A stretch of 64,000 nucleotides of DNA, taken from positions 6,510,001-6,574,000 of the forward strand of contig NW_024037050.1 in assembly GCF_015706575.1 (NCBI RefSeq). The letters are read 5' to 3'. A model generated the notes under the pieces. The model made no database searches, had not been told where the DNA came from, and saw only the letters and a program-made list of their open reading frames with translations. The translations under genes were made by a program, and so were the position numbers. This stretch comes from Patiria miniata. Lineage: Eukaryota > Echinodermata > Asteroidea > Valvatida > Asterinidae. Numbering within the stretch: position 1 is the first letter of the stretch; each line of letters begins with the position of its first letter. This document shows, piece by piece, positions 1 to 13,400 of the stretch.

Positions 1-1226
1 ATGATTACAACTGGAACTCCCTTTTTCTCCTGGCATATTGTTATATCACTGTGAAAACAATGACTGCGCAGTGTGACGTGTTATTCTTAGACTACCTTAA
101 GTTTTGATATTTGAAAAATAGTTTATTTAACTGTTAACATTTTGGCAGGACTAAAAATCAAAGGGTTGATTCGGTTATTGTTTTGTATTTAAAAAAAAAA
201 AAAGTTTAATTTAAAAAATCCAATAATATACTGACCTTAAAATCAACCATTCAGGTAGCCACAAAACTAAAAATATTCTGTAATCCTTTAAAAAGATGAG
301 TTATGGTCATTGTTCTGCAATTATTAACCCTTACTCTCTGAGGGTAGTTTACTGCATGTCAGTTGGTTATGCCAATGCCCTCCAGCTGCAGTTATTTGGC
401 AGATAACAAGTCTTAACAGTGAAGGCTCCAATTGGCAGGAGTTGGAGGCCCTGGAGGGTGCCTGATACTGACCAGCTGGGGGCACTCACTTTGTTATCAG
501 AGGACTCTCATTGTTCTCTGTGGCATGTATTGGAGTGCCTGTCCAGTTACCCTTGAAATGACATGGCAGATATTGGAGGGCCATGCAAAAAACATAGGAG
601 ATTTTCTTGAGGCACAATTGGCATGCATTGGAGGGTCAAGTAGGGTAAGGGTTAAAGCACTATTAATTTTTAGAGCAACCCACATTCACCTTAACTGCTC
701 CAAATCCTCCAAAACCCATCGACTCTTTTTCACAATATTTTATTGATTTAGGAGTTCGCAGTCTAAATTGCTATTAAAAACATTTATCTGCCGTGGTTAT
801 TCCAACAAAAAAAATCGTTGAATCTTGCTGTGCAACAGACTATTTTAGAATACTGAACTCACTTGTTTGGATGTGCGGACAATGAAACATGATGAGTTGG
901 ATACAGTATGAGACCTAGGTACTGAGACTGAAAGGGTGAGCATTGGTGGCAGATCTCATAGAATGAGCATGAGTGTGAGATTTGGGCATGAAGGATGTCA
1001 GTTTTTGTGAACAGTGACCAAAGTAGTAACGGTTAAAGACTGAAAGGGAAGCAACACAGTGGTGGTGGGCCTGAAGCTGGAGCAAGTTGGTGAGTCTAAA
1101 AGTGATGGATGTTAACAGATTCAGGAAGAATCCCAGCAAAAACATGCTTTGGAGAGAGATAGTTTGTGGTTTAGCAACATGTACAGTTTTTTTTAAAGAC
1201 ACTAACTTGCTTGTATTTGCTCCTAG
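1..1226. other. Upstream MICAL intron (3' part)
   Basis: No exon with MICAL similarity is seen here, so the exon encoding the N-terminal residues lies before the window. The stretch is AT-rich. Positions 434-645 carry about four degenerate copies of a 'tggcatg-attggagg' motif, an old short tandem repeat. The intron ends with a polypyrimidine tract and 'cctag' at 1222-1226. Confidence 0.7.
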
Positions 1227-1434
1227 GTTCTAGTCATCGGTGCTGGACCTTGCGGCCTGCGCACGGCCATCGAGTGCGCCATGCTGGGAGCCAAGTGCAT
1301 CGTCATCGAGAAGAGGGACAGCTTCTCACGGAACAACGTCCTCCATCTCTGGCCGTTTCTCATCACCGACCTCAAGAATCTCGGCGCCAAGAAGTTCTTT
1401 GGCAAGTTCTGCGCCGGCGCCATTGATCATATCA
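1227..1434 (+). CDS. MICAL: MICAL exon: FAD-binding Rossmann start
   Basis: The reading begins [12 protein letters not shown]; residues 5-10 are the GxGxxG dinucleotide-binding motif that contacts FAD. It continues through the conserved [17 protein letters not shown] stretch and ends in AGAIDHIS. The acceptor is 'cctag|gtt' and the donor 'atca|gtaagt' (phase 1). MICAL proteins usually have about 80-90 residues before this motif, so at least one exon is missing upstream. Confidence 0.96.
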
Positions 1435-4400
1435 GTAAGTTTTCTTAATAGCCAGTGTCGTTGTTCATTCCATGAATTTGAGAATAAGTGCTTAGAGTGC
1501 TCTGAGACAAAAGGTTCCTTATTTGAATCCCGATGTTCTTGATTCTGTTCTTTTACTTTTTAAACTCTGGATTTTGTTAAGGCTTTGTCAGATGCACACG
1601 ATTTGTTTTCTAGTTGCTGTATTGAACCCACAGACCCTGAACAAACAATTGCAGCAGTACATACCAATTCCTACACGCAAATTATGTAAAAGAGCAATGT
1701 TGATGTTTGTTTAGTAATAAAAAAATATAAAGACATTTTGAAATGAGCCTACTCCCCATAAATAATAAAAACAATGCACACGTATGTATAGTGTGTTTTC
1801 TTGAACAAGACTTGGCTTTTCTAGTCAAACGGGACCCCAAAGTCTCAGTTTAAGATGGTACATATACGTATACATAGTGACAGAGTCATTCAGGTAGTGA
1901 GTCAGCCCTTCCCAGTTCCCCCTCCCCAGTTATCTCTCAACACTTTATCAACAAATACATTAATTATGTTTATTTTCTGCACTGTGAAGATTCATAAAAT
2001 GTGGACACATTTTGGGCCAATGAAAGCATTCATAAACATCAATACCTTGGTAGACAGAACAGGTCACACATGCATTTATACAGAACTAGATAGTGTGCAG
2101 CAAACGTCTTTGTACATTTGTTATACACCATTCTGCGGTTTGATACATTTCTCATTCATACATGTAAAAACGACTACACTTCCAAGTTGCTCTTGTGGCT
2201 TATTTCCCGCCCATTGACAATGGGCACGCGCGTGTACACAGGCTTAAGATTTTATTTTGACTGTCCCCCAAAATTGTTTCCTTGCCCCCCCCAATTGGTC
2301 CCCCTCCCCAAATTTTAAAGTCTGGCGCCGCCACTATGAGTCAGTGACTCAGTCAGTCAGTGATACAGCCAGTGGGCAATAGGCTGGCCCCTTGGATCCA
2401 GCCCAAAAAAGAAGATAACAATTCTAGTTCAAGCTCCTACTGTGGAACCACATAAATATAACACCCATTTGTGCCTGTCTGTCACATTGTTGACTTGCTT
2501 CTATTGTGATTTTACTTTGTCATGTAATCTGTGATTGTTTGTCACTACTCTGAAGAACTGCTCTGGTGGTATTAGGATCATACATGTACAGTATCTGAGT
2601 CCCTAGTTCTCAAACAATGATCTAACCTACCCAGCCACTCCCCTTTCTCTTCCCCATTCATGTTGTTTGAGCTGTGATTATAGAGGGCTAACTAGTACAT
2701 GCCCAGTAGGCTTGCAATTGTGGTCAGGGATGACTACAGAAGGGTTTTGGACAAAAGGGTTTTAACCACCATCAGAATTGTGGTGTGACAGTTTTTATGT
2801 TGGGCTTAGGAAGTGTGGGGCTTTTTGGGGGTCGATTGTGACCACCCGCTCTTTGTGTTTGTGCTGACCGACCTGTTTTCTGTTCAGGAGTTAAAAATAG
2901 ATCAAATGGCCCCTTTGCAGTCAAAGTAAATGTGATACATGTAAATATTAAAAGTACAAGTCTGTGGCTCTTTGCTAACAACAAACCTAGTGATTTTTTC
3001 CCCCCAAAACCAGCCTTTGGATTAAAGGGAAAATACAACATTTGCAAACATCAAAAAATAAAACTATCAAATCATTTTGAAATACCTTGCTGGACTGTTA
3101 GTGAATGACAGTGTAAAGCATCCTGTAAAATCATGGCACCTGGTATACTGTCATTTTCAAGAAAAGTGGTATTTTTGTATCAATTTCCAACGCTGATCGG
3201 CCGATCAGCGTTGGAAAAAGCTGTTTTTTTTCTTCAAATACTGGCCCCAGTTGACCATCGCACTAGTTTGCAATCGATTACACACCTATGAACGGGTACA
3301 AGCCAGCTAGACTGGTTCCCTGACCTTACAATTCCCCAATATATGTAAACTGCTCTGTTTCGTCTTAAATGGAGTCAGGGAACCAGACTACAGGAAAATG
3401 ATTGTTTTTCTTGGTTTTTATAGCATTTTTGAACCCAAAACCTCAAAAAAGTCAGTGTAACTATATTTTCTATATATTTCCAACCCCCCCAATTCCATCC
3501 ATTTCTGAAAATTACAGCAAAAGCAAATGATGTACATGTATTCCCTTTAAATATGGAGAGAAATTTCATTGAAAAAGACTCCTATCCTGAAATCCTACAA
3601 TGTACATGTACAATGTGTGTATGTATACATATATTGAATGACTCAGAAATATGTACATGATGGCATAAACTGATGCAATATTACAAAAATGTGATATTAC
3701 ATGTACATGTATACAGAACTTGACCTTTGAAAAAACGCCATGTATTTTTTGCTTTTGTCAAATGTCATGACATGTGTGTTCATCAGTAACTTGCAATGTT
3801 TATGACTCATTTATAACGACCTAGAGCTTAAATGAGAAAGTCCTGTGACACCAGGCGACAACTATTTATTTTGCTGTGAAAGTCACACTCAGGCAGGTGC
3901 TTAGAATGGCACCAGCTACGCTGTGTACACATGCGTTGTGTACATGCGAAGTAATAAATGGTACAGAGCACATAAAAAAACGTGTTTACCATGAGCATAC
4001 CAGTACCGGTATGTACATTGTACATAATCCTTGTTCTAATGACGTAAATGTAGCATACATGGGACGCAAAATATGTCTGAATCAAATGGAATCTCAACAA
4101 AAATCAGAGCAACACCTCAAAAATGATATTACCCGGTACAATTGTATGTTCATGTGCAGCTTTCCCGATTTTCAGAAATCAATTAAAAAACAATTTCAGT
4201 CACAGGTGTACATGTACACGTACCCATACAGTGATAAAAATTTCATATGGAAATTTCACTATGAATTTTTTTCTGCCTCTTGTACATGTACATACCGGTA
4301 TGTATGTGATGTATACATTTCATTTCAGAAATGGTGGTTTTAATTTCAGAAATTCTATAATTTTGCTTTTGGAAAATCTGATTTCAATGAACAGAGACGT

Positions 4401-7400
4401 CCTGGAAAGTGTAAGGAACATGTATCTCCAACAAACCAGGTGTTTCCAGATGTGCCTGTTTTACAATGCAGACTTGTAAACAGCATTATGATTTGACTGA
4501 AGTCAGGAAGTCCTGTCTTCTGGTTCTTCAAATATTTACTACTCCTTGAAGGAGTGTGCATTCTGCATGGAGAGAGCAAGGGGATGTGCATACAGACATA
4601 TACATGGTACATGTACATCATGTACATGTCAGGCAACATATTGTCATAGGATAGTGAACACAAATACATGTACCGATACATGTATGTTCACCTGCAATGG
4701 TCTTGGATGCATCACATGTTAGTCACGTAATCCATATTCCCCCTGACTGATTGGCACCACAGGAGACCATGAATGCTCCTATTTTTAAGAATTGTATTAC
4801 GTTACCTATCATGTGGGTTGGTTTCTCAGAATAGCCTTGTATTAATTCCTTCATGATGTAGACATTTTTTTCATCATGGCATAGACTTTCAAGAAGGATT
4901 ATTGGAGAAGAATAATAAAGCGGCATTCCTGAAGAATTGCACATGGCCTATGGATTGTATTGGAAGATATTTTCGAGTGATTTAGAATTTTTTGTTGTTG
5001 AAATTTGGTTGAAGAATTTGAAAGTGAAGAATTTGAAGGTTAAGAATTTGAAAGTGATCTTCCATCAATGAATTCTTGAAATTAAAATTATTTGGGGGTG
5101 TGAAAATTCCTGCATCATACGGTAGCTACATATATTTGTGATTGTCTTCCATAACAAAATTGTCGCAATATTGTAAAAAAAAAAAGGATTTGTGGGATTT
5201 GATGGAGAAAGAAATGAGTTTTTGTATTGACAATTGCAAGTTAACTCTACATGTGAAGAATATATAAATTTTCAAAACGTGATATAAACATGTACGCCAT
5301 TTTGTTCCCTTTTAGAATCCTGCTGTCTCCTGACGGCCCAAAGTCAGTTTCGATGGATGTTAGATATTTAAACACAGTTTAAGAATACAACAAAGCACAG
5401 TTGTTAAACTGTTATGTATTCTTTAACTGTTCATTACCATTCAAATTTTGCACTTTTTTTCAAATGGCTATATCGTGTTTTGGAAAAGTAATCATTTTAA
5501 CTCATCAACATTTATCATTTTGTTGAAGCAGGTTGCAATCTCTACAGATTTTTTTTTTTTTTTTACATCAGCCTAAATCAGTCGGTATAATTTTAAATAC
5601 CCCTAAATTACACCTCCTTTGATGTGTTTATGCAGGCATCAGGCAGTTACAGCTGATTCTTCTAAAGGTCACGTTGCTCCTTGGGGTCGAAGTTCACACC
5701 AACGTGACCTTTGAGGCACTGCAGGAACCTCCTGAAGATCAAGACCAAGAAAGTAAGAAGAATTCCCCCGCAACTTGATGAGTGTGAAATGCCTTGATAG
5801 TGGAACGTTCCTAGAGCTGTACATTTTCGAGTAATTTTAGTATTCGATTATTCCAACTTGGACTTCATTGAATATTTGAATATTCAATTTCCAAATGCAC
5901 TGATCAAGTTAAACATGCACCAGCCTACAGTGGCCGCTGATTGGGATTTGCCTGCACCAGCGCTTGTTGAAAATGACAAAGAGCTCAAAATATGTCGGTT
6001 GAAGAGAAAGACCAATAATTGAATTTACGTCACCCCGACGCAAATTTCATCCTATGAATAGTTATGGGCAAAGAGCTTATTAAACAGGGAGTAGTAGGTG
6101 ATATTTGACCTTTTTTTACAGAAGAATTTGTGCTAATAATCTCATGGAATCTCTGAAATCATGCGCGATAGTGGCTTTCAAAAAAAGTGTGGCATTTGAT
6201 AGACAATAAAACCACACATCTTAAACTGTTTGATCATCTTCTCATCAAGACCTCTCAAATTTTTCGAATATAGAAAGAAAAAATTGTTATATTCAGATAT
6301 TCAGTTGACGATCACATATTTGAATATTAGTAGATGTTCAGCACAGCTGTACATTTTTTATTTTACTGGCTGAGAGTTATGACCTCATGGTCTGGAGCAT
6401 TGAACTCATAGCCCGCGGGTAATTCTGCAGGTTGTGGGTTCGAGTCCAGCCTGGGGTTGTGGTGCATGTGCCCTTGGGCAAGGCACTTTGTCACTCATTG
6501 CTTCTCCCCACCCAGGAGTAAATTGGGTACCTGTGAAGGCAGAGATGGTTGTTGCAATTGATTTTAGCTGCTTTGCACTGAAATGGCAGCATCGGACTGT
6601 ATACTCCCCAGGGACTTGAGATTGTCTTTGGACTGTTTCATTGGCCCAATAATCAGGGGTAATAATAATGTAAAGCGCTTTGATCTTAGTTAAAAGTGTA
6701 GATATACGGTAAGTATCCATTATTATTATTATTACTGCAGAGGGCATACATTTAGCTATGCACAGAGGCTATTGGGCATTGCAAGTCTGTGTAATTCATT
6801 GGCACTGGGCTTTAAACCTTCAATGTTTTGTGGTTATGCTGATACTAATGTTGTCGTCTTTTGCCTCCCAAGGCGTGGGTTGGAGGGCCAAGCTGACTCC
6901 CATGGACCACCCCGTCTCGGAGTTTGAGTTTGACGTCATCATTGGTGCGGATGGGAAGAGGAACACATTACAAGGCAAGAAAACGTTTTCATGTTGGCAA
7001 TTCAGATTGGATCAGAGAGATTGCATAAACTTGAGAGTATATCAGCAGCTTCAAATCCTGTGTACTGGGCCCAATGCAATGGCTCTGCTAACCACAGATT
7101 TCGGGCAATTCACAACTCAGTGCGCCACCTAGAGTTTGCCATGGAGAGTTCATTTTTCAAGTTTACGGTCTACAAAACACGGCCCATTTGAATGAGTGTC
7201 AGCTAGACGTCTTGAGCTAATTTGTTATAGATTGGGGCATATAGCATTCTGCCGCCTCACAAAAAAAACCCCACCATATTGATAAAAAGAAAAGAAAAGG
7301 GCAAACAGATACTCGAATCATACACTTACGAAACTACTGACCAGAAAAGCTAACAATTTCAAATGTCCCGCGCTGCGAATTTGTCGACCATCTCCCACAA

Positions 7401-10400
7401 TGCACTGGGAAAATGAACTCTCCGTGGCAAAACTCTTGGTGGCGCACTGCATTGCGAATCGCCCGAATTCCGTGCTTACGATCACCATTCTGTGCTAACA
7501 GCACTAGCAGAAAAAAATTCTGTGTTTACCCAATAAGCACAGAATCCTTAGTTATGGGATGTACATGTACGCATGGGCATAAGCCAAAATTCCTCGCTAA
7601 CCCGTGAAATACGCTTACTGTAAGCGTGTATTTCTCTGCTACCGTAAGCAGGAATTTTTCGCTAACGTAAGACAGAGCCATGAAATTGGGCTCTGGTAAT
7701 TTATAAATTTAGGTTGATTCCAAGTGCCTGGGGTCATAGTTCCTAAAACACTTGCCTTGTTCCTCCTAACTCAAAATAAAACAGGCTTCAAACGCAAGGA
7801 GTTCCGAGGCAAGCTAGCCATCGCCATCACGGCCAACTTCATCAACCGTCACACCACGGAAGAGGCCCGGGTGGAAGAGATCAGCGGCGTGGCCTTCATC
7901 TTCAACCAGAAGTTCTTCCAGGATCTGAAGGCCGAGACGAGAATCGACCTGGAGAACATCGTGTACTACAAGGACGACACCCATTACTTTGTCATGACGG
8001 CTAAGAAGAAGAGCCTAATAGAGAAGGGCGTCATCCTGGAGGTTAGTCCAATCACAGCCACAGCAGCGTTGAGCATAGTTCTCGTACTTGAACTGATACT
8101 CAAGTAAATTGTTTTGGTACTCGTACTCACGAAAATGTACTCCTACTTGTACTTCTACTCGCGAGAAAAAAATTACCCATATTTGTTCTCGTTCTCATGA
8201 CAAAGTACTCAAACTCATACTAGTACTCCTGTAAATGTTCTCCCGCAAGAATTCAATTCTTTTTTTTGAGAATTACATGCAGAAAAGAACCGACTTTCTA
8301 CTGTTTGGTAGGCTTTTTCGTTTGTTTAATGCCTAGTTTAATAGGTAAAAGCCCTTGAGAACATGTGTACACTGGAACAGTACATGACATGGCGCAGGGT
8401 TGGGATACCAATATTTGGCTGTCACTGCCCCACGGATCCTTAACTATAGTGCCCACTCTTCTCACCCTGTAGGATCGCCCCGACACTGCCCGCCTGCTCG
8501 CCCGCGACAACTACAGCCACGAGAAGTTGCAGGAATACGCTCGGGAGGCAGCCAACTTCTCCACCGAACAGCTACTGCCCAGGCTGGACTACGCCTTGAA
8601 CCACTACGGACAGCCCGACGTGGCCATGTTCGACTTCACCTCGATCTTTCAAGCGGAGCACGCGTCCCGCATCATGGAGCGCAACGGCCATCAGCTGCTC
8701 ATGGCACTCGTTGGCGACAGTTTACTCGAGGTAGGAATTTTTCCATACATTTCATTTCAGTTTTCAAATGAGAATGATACATTTCTGTTGTATGAAAAAA
8801 AAATAAAAAAAATTTGGAGGATGCAGTCTAAGATGAGGTAAAAATTACTAGTCTGGGATATTGGAATGCAGAGATCACAGTAGTTGAACATGAGTTTGAA
8901 TGATTAGACTCCCGTTCAGGCTGGCATCCCACAGGCACATCAAAAAGTAATAGAAACCAATCAAGTCTACATGTACCTCAGCAAACTTTGATTCCTGACA
9001 TGACAGCATAATGATCAGGGCATTTTCACGAATTACCATGCATTCAGTGCCGGGGGGGGGGGGGGGGGGAGCCCACAATCTAGCCAATCTCGGCCGACCA
9101 CCGTTGGAAATTTATACAAAAATACCATTTTCTTGAAAATGACTTCACACCAGGTGCCATAATTTTACAGGATGTCTGTCAGGATTTTACAGGATAGACT
9201 GTCATTTACCAACATCCTAGTGAGGTATTTTGTAAAAACTTGGTAATTTTATTTTTCGATGTTTGCAAATGTTGTATATTCCCTTTAAGAGTGCCTCAGT
9301 ATCAATAATGTTTGGCATTTTACCACTGAATGCAAAGTTCAGCCATCTAGTGTGCTCGATTATTATGGAAAATCCCTTTTTGTTCTTGTGCACTATCCTG
9401 ATGTCTAATATGCTGATGTTCCCATGCATCTCTGTCCAGCCCTTTTGGCCGACAGGTTCAGGTTGCGCTCGTGGTTTCCTTGGCGCCTTGGATGCTGCCT
9501 GGATGGTACGCAACTGGTCCTCCAACCAGTTGTCTCCTCCTGAGGTGATCGCCGAGCGGGAGAGCATCTATCGTCTTCTGCCCCAGACGACCCCGGAGAA
9601 CCTGAGCAAGATCTTTGAGCAGTACACCCTCTCGCCCACCACGCGCTACCCGCACGTCAACCTAAAAGCCGCCGCGCCGCACGAGGTGCTGCATCTGTAC
9701 GACACAGACAACGAGGATCTCAAGAAGAAATGGGAGAAGATTGTCCAGACGGAGAAGCAAACTCTCAATCGATCAGGTAAGGTGTTTCATGCCTGTTTAC
9801 AAGATTACTATGCAAATTAATACCTTTTAAGTGGGTAGAACTGTAAAGACAGTTGACTGGAGACCACACTAAATGCGTCGGGACAGGGGCTATCCTTCGT
9901 GCATCTGAAATTGTAAAGGTTCTGATCGTATGACATCAAAGTACCGCGTGATCATCTAGTTTCCCTTGACCGGCCCTTATTGCAGTAGTGTTTGAAGGAG
10001 AGGAGGCTTTTGCAGAATTGAGGCTGAATGCCTTTTGAGAGGCAGGGCTGTTGGAGGTTGTGTTGATTGTCGTTCTGAAGATTTCATAAATGCTCCACTC
10101 TTCAGCCATGTCCATTTTTGTGTGGCATTGCGCCAGTGTCTTTTTGTGCCATTGTTTGTGTATTTGATGTACCTTGACCCCGCATCAGAGGTCATAACGA
10201 AAAGTATTCACTGGCCCTTCTCTAGCCCTTAATACTAATTGATGAGAGTAGTAAAAAGTAGTAAAGTCTGTCACGAGCCAATATCGGCCCATTAGGCCGG
10301 TATTTATCTCCGGTTTCCTTGGCATGAAATGACTGAGAATATTCTATTCCCCTGGATGGGATGCTAGTCCATCGCAGGTTTAATTCTCCCCAGCTAATGC

Positions 10401-13400
10401 CGGCACCCATTTATACTCCTGGGTGGAGAGAGGCAATTGGGGATGGAGTACCTTGTCCAAAGACACAATATACATATATGGCCATCAGGTGGATTTGAAC
10501 CCTTGACCTTCTGATCATGAGTTACGGGGTTTTTATGAGTTTACTGGGCCACACCCCCCCCAATTGATGAGTGTTCACTATTTCTTGCTTGTTCATTGCT
10601 TGCTGTAGGGTCCATAGTGAGGGGTAGTAAGCTCTTGATGTGGTGCCAGCGCGTGACCGACACCTACAAGAACGTTCGCATAGAGAACATGACAACGTCG
10701 TGGCGTAACGGCTTGGCCCTGTGTGCAATCATCCACCGATACCGGCCACACCTCATGTAAGTTATCTGGTCATTGGTGATGTGAACAGCGCCCTCTGGTG
10801 AGAGGAATTGTCTATCTTGTAATGTGCACACTATGTTTAAAAATGATTTATTTGTTTACCGTGCCACAAATTGAGGCATTTGCCACATCTAGAAATGATG
10901 TCTAGTGGGTATAAAGCATGTGCATAATTTGCTATGTGGTGTAACAAAACTGTCCTTTCAATCACTTTATGTATTTGACCAAGTGGATTTGGAGAGTATT
11001 TGCTTGTTCCGCAAAACGCTTTCAAGGGCTGATTTGACAGAGACCCTGCTGTCTGAAATGCTACCAAAACAAATTATGAATTGAAAAATTTAAAAACGTT
11101 GCTAATTAAAAAATGAAAAAAGTAATCCCGGTAGACCCATCATCTCCGGTAATGGCTCACCCACGGAACGCATCTCCCTGTTCATTGACAGTTTTCTCAA
11201 ACCCCTTGTCCCACAGATTTCGTCATACATTCACGACACCCCAGACTTCCTACGCAAGCTTGAAGGAATCAAGGACCAGATTCCCAGCACAGCCATCATT
11301 GGGACTTTCGACGTCTCATCTCTGTACACCAACATCCCACATGAGGAGGGTGTTCGTGCTTGCTCCTTGGCTCTGGCCAAGGCAGGACACACGACTCCTC
11401 CCATCAGTGATGTTGGCACCCTCATGAGACTTATACTAACGAAGAACAATTTTTCCTTCCTTGGTGAACACTATCTACAGGTACACGGCACTGCAATGGG
11501 CACTCGCATGGCCCCATCCATGGCTTGCCTCTTCATGGGTGACCTCGAAGAACGCATTCTTGCCTCGGCCCCATGTCGCCCTTGGATCTGGTGGAGATAT
11601 ATTGATGATGTTTTTTTCATCTGGACCAGCGATGAGGACAGTCTCTTGACCTTCACTAACCACATCAATTCCTTCCACAGAACCATCAAATTCACATCGG
11701 AGTTCTCGGCTCACCAAACCCACTTTCTGGATGTCACCGTCCGCAAGCAAGGCAACTCACTAACCACTGACCTGTATTCCAAACCCACAGACACCCACCA
11801 GTACCTCCACTCCTCCAGCTGTCACCCCAGGCACTGCAAAACTGGCATAGCGTTTAGCCAGGCACTCAGACTCAGAAGAATTTGTTCTAATGATTCCGAT
11901 TTCTCCCGCCATACACAGTTACTGAGGAACAACTTGGTGGCCAGGGGTCACAGCTCTCGCCAAGTTCATCGTGCCATTGCCAGAGCTAAAGCTATCCCCA
12001 GAAATCTAGCTCTCACGGGAAAGGCCCCTGATGCCATGGCCAAACCCATGATTCCCTTGGTTACCACGTTTCACCCCAATCTCCCTCCCCTTCGCAAAAT
12101 CACTAATGACAATCATCATATCCTCCATACTTCAGATCGCCTTGCCCGCGCCATCCCCAACGGCCCCACATTGGCTTACAGGCGTCCTCGAAATCTACGG
12201 GACTTGATTGTTCGAGCTGAAGTCCCATCCTTAGATGCATCCCCTCCCACCCAGCATGGTACTTTCAAGTGCAGTTCCAGATGTGTTGTCTGCCAGATTC
12301 ACATCCAGGAGTCTGACTCCTTTTCTGGCCACTCTTCTGTCACTACCCACAGAACCATTGGTAACATCACTTGTAACACCCCTAATGTCATATATCTCAT
12401 TTCTTGCAGGGTCTGTGGAGTGCAGTATGTAGGTGAGACTAAGAATACGCTCAAGAAGCGTTTCTATGCCCACCGGTCAACGGTTAACACCAAGAAACTA
12501 GACACCCCTGTTGGTCATCACTTCAACCTGCCTAACCACTCCATTTCTGATATGATTTTGCAGGGCATTGAATTTCTTGGCCATCGCAAGGACTCAGTTC
12601 GCCTCAGCAGAGAGAAAGTGTGGATGAATCGTCTTCGAACTATTCAACCACATGGTCTCAACATCCAACTTGGAAATGATTAATCTTTTTCTTCCTCCAT
12701 TGTCTTCTGTTACAGATAATCCACCTGGTCTTCATTGTTTGTGTTTACCCATCTTCCACCGTCTTTCATCCTTTTCCACCTCCATACTGTTCCCCCCCCC
12801 CCCCCCCCCCGGCATAATCCCCCTTCACTCCCACACTCTTTTGTCCGTTCCCACTCCCTGTGACCTTTGATCCTTCCCCTTTCTGGTCCCTCCCCTGTTC
12901 ATAACAGACCCCTTGTGGTTTGCCATCTCCCTTTGTTTTTTTGTTCTCTCATCCATCTACCCTCCCCTGCATCTTTCCACACCTTTCCCACCTAATCCTC
13001 TTTTTGTGTTTCTTCTTTCATCCCTGCATGTTTGTGTGCACCCCCTTGTTAATGTTTGTACCTCTGTCATTTCTGTTTTAGCCTCTGAAGAAGAACTTGC
13101 TAAGTTCGCAACGTCAGGCCACATTAATTTTTAGATTCGCTAATTAAAAAAATCACTTGTTTCAAATCCTACCTCCAGATAATCCTGGTAAAAGGTTTTT
13201 CTTTTCATGAACTGACTTTTGGAAAAACTAATTCCTTTTGAAATTCATTTAGAAATTTTCTCATTGATTTTCATTCCCTTCGTGAGGGAGACTAAACTGT
13301 TACGTAATAATTCACTTGTATCGCACTTGTATTCACTTGTAAGAATTTGGACTCTTTTCATAAAGATAAAACGGTAACTGACTTTGGAAAATAACTAATT

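Larger units (their letters stand above)
1435..5635. other. MICAL intron, 4.2 kb
   Basis: No coding signal. It holds a MITE end near 2225-2337 (C-rich run, then 'tctggcgccgccact'), a foldback repeat at 3022-3240, and a stretch at 3590-4690 unusually rich in the palindrome TACATGTA. Apparent open frames at 3828-4343 and 4355-4681 are not gene-like; they run through this repeat-rich DNA. Confidence 0.7.
11114..13138 (+). mobile_element. Penelope-like retroelement, 5'-truncated
   Basis: A single open frame encodes a reverse transcriptase followed by a GIY-YIG endonuclease, the hallmark of endonuclease-bearing Penelope-like elements. The 5' end starts inside the RT domain, as expected for truncated reverse transcription. 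The 3' region is pyrimidine-rich with a C run at 12792-12810 and ends 'cctctgaagaagaacttgct..cgcaacgtc', a terminal motif style seen in this class. A 13-bp target duplication flanks it. It lies in the intron that splits the CH domain, in the sense orientation. Confidence 0.9.

Noticed and set aside
6370-6440. tRNA genes at the B-box-bearing sites (6436, 14371, 16200, 25628, 52672, 63895)
   Set aside because: Heads do not fold as complete tRNAs and are joined to SINE bodies; these are tRNA-derived SINEs.
9052-9069. G run as part of a complete hAT-like element
   Set aside because: 'cagtgcc' before the run resembles a TIR, but no second end was found.
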